A stretch of DNA of 64,000 nucleotides from the NCBI GenBank assembly GCA_964035575.1, contig OZ037921.1, forward strand, positions 1 through 64,000, given 5' to 3'. The position numbers and the translations under genes were made by a program. This DNA is from Rhynchopus sp. YZ270_cl-10. Lineage: Eukaryota > Euglenozoa > Diplonemea > Diplonemida > Diplonemidae. Shown here piece after piece: positions 60,075 to 64,000 of this stretch. Position 1 is the stretch's first letter; every line of letters starts with the position of its first letter. Below the pieces are notes generated by a model. It worked only from the letters and a program-made list of their open reading frames with translations. It was not told where the DNA came from and made no database searches.

Positions 60075-62807
60075 TCACAACACTCCATCCCACACCGGAA
60101 CTTCAGGCGGGACACGGGTCCCCCCACCATTCGCACCTCCCCCTCCCCTCCGTCCTGAGTACGGCGTACTCTGTTGCGATTGCGGGGTATGCCAGAGCCC
60201 TGTCTGAGGGTCATGCGTCATGACTGGAACATTGTTGTTGTAGTCACGCACGCTTGGATCCTGGAAGGTGGGAACCACTGGGTTGGCGGCGTAGCCTCCA
60301 CCGGGGGTGCCCTGACCTCCGCCACGCGGCTTTCTTTGCGACCTACGTGGCTGCTGCTGCGGGGTGTACGCTTGATTGTGTTGGTTGGGTGTGTTCATGG
60401 AGGGTGTCTGGACTGGCTGTCCGTGGCGTCTGTGGACGGTGATGTCTGTCTCTTGGGGCGGCAGGGGGGTGCCGAAGTTTGGTGTCTGGTGAGTGTTTGG
60501 GGTGACGAGCTGCGAGAGTGTGGGGCGCTCCTGCCAGGCACCTTCGTAGACTTCGTCGTCTGTCTCGCTCTCGTCGCTGGTGTCGTCCTCGGAGGTGGAC
60601 TCACCGTCGTCGCCGTGGTCCTCATGCACCATGATGTCAACGTCCTCTCCCCCCTCAGGCGCTTCTTCCCAAGTGTCCAGTCCCGCAAGTTCCTTCTCCA
60701 CGTTTGTCTTCCACTCCGCAATAGGGTCATACTTCTTCGACACAATGTCGTTCCTGATCTTCGCCTGGTCCAGCATCAAAAAGAGCTGCTCAATGCGCCC
60801 CTCAAACCCAGTCCGTTTGTGCAGCTTTTCCTGCTCGATCAACAGTTTTAAGTAGTCCGCGAACTGAAGGTTTGTTGGGCGGAGCGCGATTTCGTCCAGC
60901 TTTGCGTGCTGTATGGGGAGGGGTTGGGAAGGACGAGAGGTAAAGGAGAGCATACCGCAGCGTGTATGGACGTCATGAGGTTGTGCACGCTGTCGTAGAC
61001 TTCTTGCAGTTCTTGTAGGACATTTCTTTTGAGTGCCTCTGAGCGTGAGAGGCCGTCCTTTGCGTTGTTCAGCTGCAGCTTCTTTGTGTCGTATTGGCGT
61101 GTGACGAGCTGTACGCTCCAGTCGAAGTAGTAGTCTAGGTTCGCGTGGTCGCTCCAGTGGCAGTGGTCAGGGCACACGGTGCAGTTGCCGCTGGCATCCA
61201 TCGCGCAGCAGTACTGCTTGTCGTCGTCGTTGTTCCTAGTGCAGTCGTGGTGGCAGTTGTAACTGCACTTCAAGCACTGTGTATTGTACGTCCCCGGCTC
61301 CTTCTTCATGCGCTCCACCTTCGGGATCGTTTCGCTGTAAGAATAGTTCCTGTTTTCATCGATCTTATCTCTGTTCAGACGGATGTCCTGCAATACGTTC
61401 TTCAGGTTGTCCATCTTCGAGAGACCGATTGTGACCTGTGGGGTGTTTTGTGTAAAAAAAGGGCTTTTTCTGGAATACCTGTGGTGTGATTGAGGCGACG
61501 TAGTTCTGAAGCTTTTCTTGAGTGGCGATGACGTCTTTGGTCTTGGTGAGGTTGAAGGGCTCCTTTGTGGAGATCTGTTCGAAGAAGTTTGACATGGAGC
61601 CTTCACCCATGTTCCAGAAGTTTTTGGAGTATTCGTTTCTGTCTTCGCCTTTGGCGAAGAGCGCGGAGTTGTTGAAGTGGAAGCAGGCCTTCTCGTCGAA
61701 GGGGAACCCTGACGCTTTGATGGCGTTGAGGACCTGCGCCTTCTTGCCGTCTGCGAATGTGATGAGGAGGAAGATGTTCGCTACAGCGTCCGTGCCAAAC
61801 ATCGTCAGCACTTTGTTGATGATGTACTGCTGCGTCACCGTCAGCCGCGGCAACGACGCAGCCGCCACAAAGCACACCCCATGGATCTCGTCCTCCTTCT
61901 GCAGGGTCGTGTAGATGTCCTTTGTGATCTGCTCATCACGCTCCACACCGCTTGTATCCCCAAACCCAGGCGTGTCGATCAAACGAAGGACAAAACTGTA
62001 CTTCTCGCAGGACACCAAATAGCTTGTCACCGACTGCGTCTGCGAGAACGCCTGATCTTTTGCAGGCTCAACCACAAGACGGTACCGTACTGGGCTGTTG
62101 TATTCGACTCCTGCCGCCCAGTTTGCCATGGCATTTACAAGGGTGCTCTTTCCACTCCCGGTCTCTCCGATGAGGAGGAGGGTACGTACACGGTCTGGCT
62201 TGGGCTTGCCTTTGTAGCTGTACATCTCCTCCTTGAAGTCGAAGGTGGCTTCGTCCACCTCCGGCTTCTTCTTTGCATCCCTCTGCCCCGCTTCCCTCCG
62301 CTCCTCCCTCTCTGGTGCCGCCCCCATGCCTGGTGCAGGATGTGCAGGAGGTGGTGGTCGCCTCCTCCTAGGCCGCTCTGTTGTCTCTCCTGGTGGTGTT
62401 GCGGTGTGGAAGGACCCTGCAGGGTCGCGACCTTGGCCGCGTCGTCCGCGGCCTGTATGGGAAGGGGAGGGTACTGCATGAGATTTGCTTTCCATGACGC
62501 CAGCAAGGATGTTGTGTTCACTTTCCGTTTCGTCAGAGTCTTCTGCTGGGGGAAGCACCTTGGCAGCGCTGTTGCGCTGGGAGGTCTGCTCGGCTATCAT
62601 TGCCGTCAACGCCGCAACCTGCTTCTGCAGCTCCGCCACATTCGGGTCAGGCTGCATGCTCGCCATCTGCTGTGCAGGCACCGCCTCGGCCTTCTGCGGC
62701 GACGCATGGTTCACATCCCCTGCCATCACCTCCAGCGGGTTGTTCTGTACTGCACCTTCATCCTGAGCCGGAGGCGGCTTCTGCTTCCCTGCGCAACATT
62801 GACCCAT
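60075..62807 (-). CDS. AIG1/GIMAP-like GTPase with Cys/His cluster (3 exons)
   Basis: Spliced model: exons 61479-62807, 60956-61435 and 60075-60908, giving 880 residues. Introns are 43 bp (GTATTCCAG to CCCCACAG) and 47 bp (GTATGCTC to CATACAG), both in phase 0. The N-terminus MGQCCAG suits N-myristoylation at Gly2 and palmitoylation at Cys4/5, so it is probably membrane-tethered. After a disordered region the G domain starts near 205: Walker A GETGSGKST (214-222) and DTPGFGD (278-284). Residues about 496-540 hold a dense Cys/His cluster (CLKCSYNCHHDC, CTVCPDHCHW) likely to bind zinc. A coiled-coil region follows, then an acidic, Gly/Pro-rich tail. AIG1/GIMAP and Toc GTPases act as membrane scaffolds; the client here is unknown. 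Confidence 0.85.
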
Positions 62808-63111
62808 TTATACACTAGGGGGTCTAAGGGTGGTGGTGGTGGTGGTATGATTGGGAGAATGTGGGTGAAATATGCGGGGAGAAAAAAAAGGGTGGGTGGA
62901 GGAAGGTGTTTTCGTTAGTAAATGCTCTGTTGTGTTTTTTAGTTCCTAAACGGTACTACCACGAAGAGGTACATAGGTGTGGTCACGGCTTCCTGTTTTT
63001 GAGGTTTTTTTTTTTTTTGAAGAAAAAATGCCAAAAAGTAAACCCAAACCCATGAAAAAAAAGCCTTTTTCAAAACTTCCCTCAAAGCCCTCAAAAAACA
63101 CTACTCGTATC
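62808..63111. other. Short intergenic spacer
   Basis: A/T runs and the probable 5' leader of the GTPase gene, with splice-acceptor-like CCTAG about 9 nt before its ATG. No gene seen. Confidence 0.5.
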
Positions 63112-64000
63112 TCAAAAAAATTGCCATACCGAATCTATTGTATGCTTATAGTCTATACGCAACGTCACACCTACCCCATCGCGTATATGGTGCGTCTCAG
63201 GCAGCTCCGTCAGTTTCAACACTAGCCGCAGACAGAGCTGGTTGTCCCACTGCGCAAGCACCCCTGCCTCCACCTCCACCCCCTCCCCCGCACCGTCACC
63301 CTCCCCCTCCCCCTCTATGAAGGTGTACCTATGCGACTCTATCTCAGGCTTTGCCCCAATAGTGAACACACCCTCCGGCACACTGCACTCCGCGTACGAC
63401 GTCTGCACCACCGCAATGCTCTCTATGTCTACCGGCGCAGTGTCTTGGTTCACGAAGCTTAGTGGCAGGGATACTGTCTGGCCTTGCTGCACTGTGTTCG
63501 GAAGCGCGCCGCAAACGAAGACGCGTGGAAAGAGGATTGATGCGGAACGGTTGAGACGGCGGTGCGCACTTTCATCGATCTCTGCAACAAGAAGCTGTTT
63601 GTTGTAGCGCACAGCGGGGCGGACCCCGAGACGGACTCTTACTGGAAGTGCGGTGACATCTTCCTTGGTTTCTGCCTCTTGGGAGTCCTGCACAGCGACG
63701 TCCGCAATGCTAGTGGTATCAGGGGCATGCACCACCACCCTCTCCCCCTTCCCCCGCAACGACGCCTCAAACACCTTCAGCCTCTCCGGATGCATCCCCA
63801 TCGCGGCCCCGCCTATCTCCCTCTCCCTCTCACGCACTGCAGCCTCCTCCTCGCTGGGTGCTCCCTGCGGTGCGGTGTACTCGGTGACAACAGCTTGGAG
63901 GTGTTTTTGCAGGGAAACGAAGTCTTCGTCAGCGTTGCGCGCCTTTTCCAGCTTCAGGACGATGTCCATCAGTGCGTCTGAGTCGTCGATTTCGGACTCC
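63112..64000 (-). CDS. C-terminal part of an unrecognised protein, runs off the window
   Basis: The frame is open from the stop at 63112 through the right edge, so at least 295 residues are present and the start lies outside. The first residues in view are acidic, then helical (KLEKARNADEDFVSLQKHLQ). From about residue 150 the pattern is beta-sandwich-like (VSLPLSFVNQDTAPVDIES and VEVEAGVLAQWDNQLCLRLV), resembling Ig-like or adaptor domains at the C-termini of trafficking proteins. It ends YKHTIDSVWQFF. I cannot name a family. No intron was needed. Confidence 0.68.
   Translation of the reverse strand, partial: ESEIDDSDALMDIVLKLEKARNADEDFVSLQKHLQAVVTEYTAPQGAPSEEEAAVREREREIGGAAMGMHPERLKVFEASLRGKGERVVVHAPDTTSIADVAVQDSQEAETKEDVTALPVRVRLGVRPAVRYNKQLLVAEIDESAHRRLNRSASILFPRVFVCGALPNTVQQGQTVSLPLSFVNQDTAPVDIESIAVVQTSYAECSVPEGVFTIGAKPEIESHRYTFIEGEGEGDGAGEGVEVEAGVLAQWDNQLCLRLVLKLTELPETHHIRDGVGVTLRIDYKHTIDSVWQFF

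Noticed and set aside
1-64000. Viral or LTR elements, CRISPR arrays, rRNA genes, bacterial operons
   Set aside because: No reverse transcriptase, capsid, integrase or long terminal repeats, no spacer-repeat array and no rRNA or tRNA gene was found on either strand.

Overview
This looks like nuclear DNA of a free-living protist, most likely a euglenozoan and probably a diplonemid (Diplonema/Paradiplonema type). Four kinds of evidence point that way. Every supported protein gene from about 10 kb to the right edge is on the minus strand. The inferred introns are very short (40-74 bp) and begin GTATG/GTATT. Many start codons sit just downstream of a pyrimidine-rich stretch ending in AG, as expected of trans-splice acceptors. 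A 40-nt stretch at 57916-57955 closely resembles, from memory, the diplonemid spliced leader. The organism call is inference, not proof.

Layout. 1-8.2 kb is repeat territory: a 4.1-kb octamer satellite, a longer-period minisatellite, a heptamer run, a 66-bp direct repeat and 82 apparently perfect copies of a 13-mer. 10-15.7 kb holds a secreted GH116-like glycosidase, a secreted pectinacetylesterase/Notum-like esterase and a small coiled-coil protein. 17.6-23.5 kb holds a protein kinase joined by two introns to a CAP-Gly domain, and an 1100-residue coiled-coil protein. 23.5-28.2 kb is AT-rich and gene-free, with a 119-bp hAT-like MITE. 28.2-35.8 kb holds a two-RRM CELF/Bruno-like protein, a WW + FCP1/SCP phosphatase and a CobW/ZNG1 GTPase. 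36.0-46.3 kb is a near-identical tandem triplication (unit about 3.42 kb) of a secreted Thr/Pro-rich protein gene. 46.3-54.2 kb holds an LRR protein, a secreted pectate-lyase-superfamily beta-helix protein, a coiled-coil protein and a B-box-like zinc-finger protein. 54.2-60 kb is mostly non-coding, with one small gene, many hairpin elements, the spliced-leader-like stretch, a peroxidase-like gene fragment and an 18-copy octamer. 60-64 kb holds an AIG1/GIMAP-like GTPase assembled from three exons and a gene running off the window.

The GH116, pectinacetylesterase and beta-helix proteins all have signal peptides and suggest an organism that digests plant or algal wall polysaccharide. The rest are signalling, cytoskeletal, RNA-binding and metal-homeostasis genes. 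Shared direction probably reflects polycistronic transcription rather than functional operons.

The least explained signal is a family of roughly 40-50-nt two-helix hairpins in the gene-poor spacers, all on the plus strand, opposite to the genes. The copies keep a CTCTCGT loop while the stem bases change in a pairing-preserving way. A second three-copy family may be a relative.
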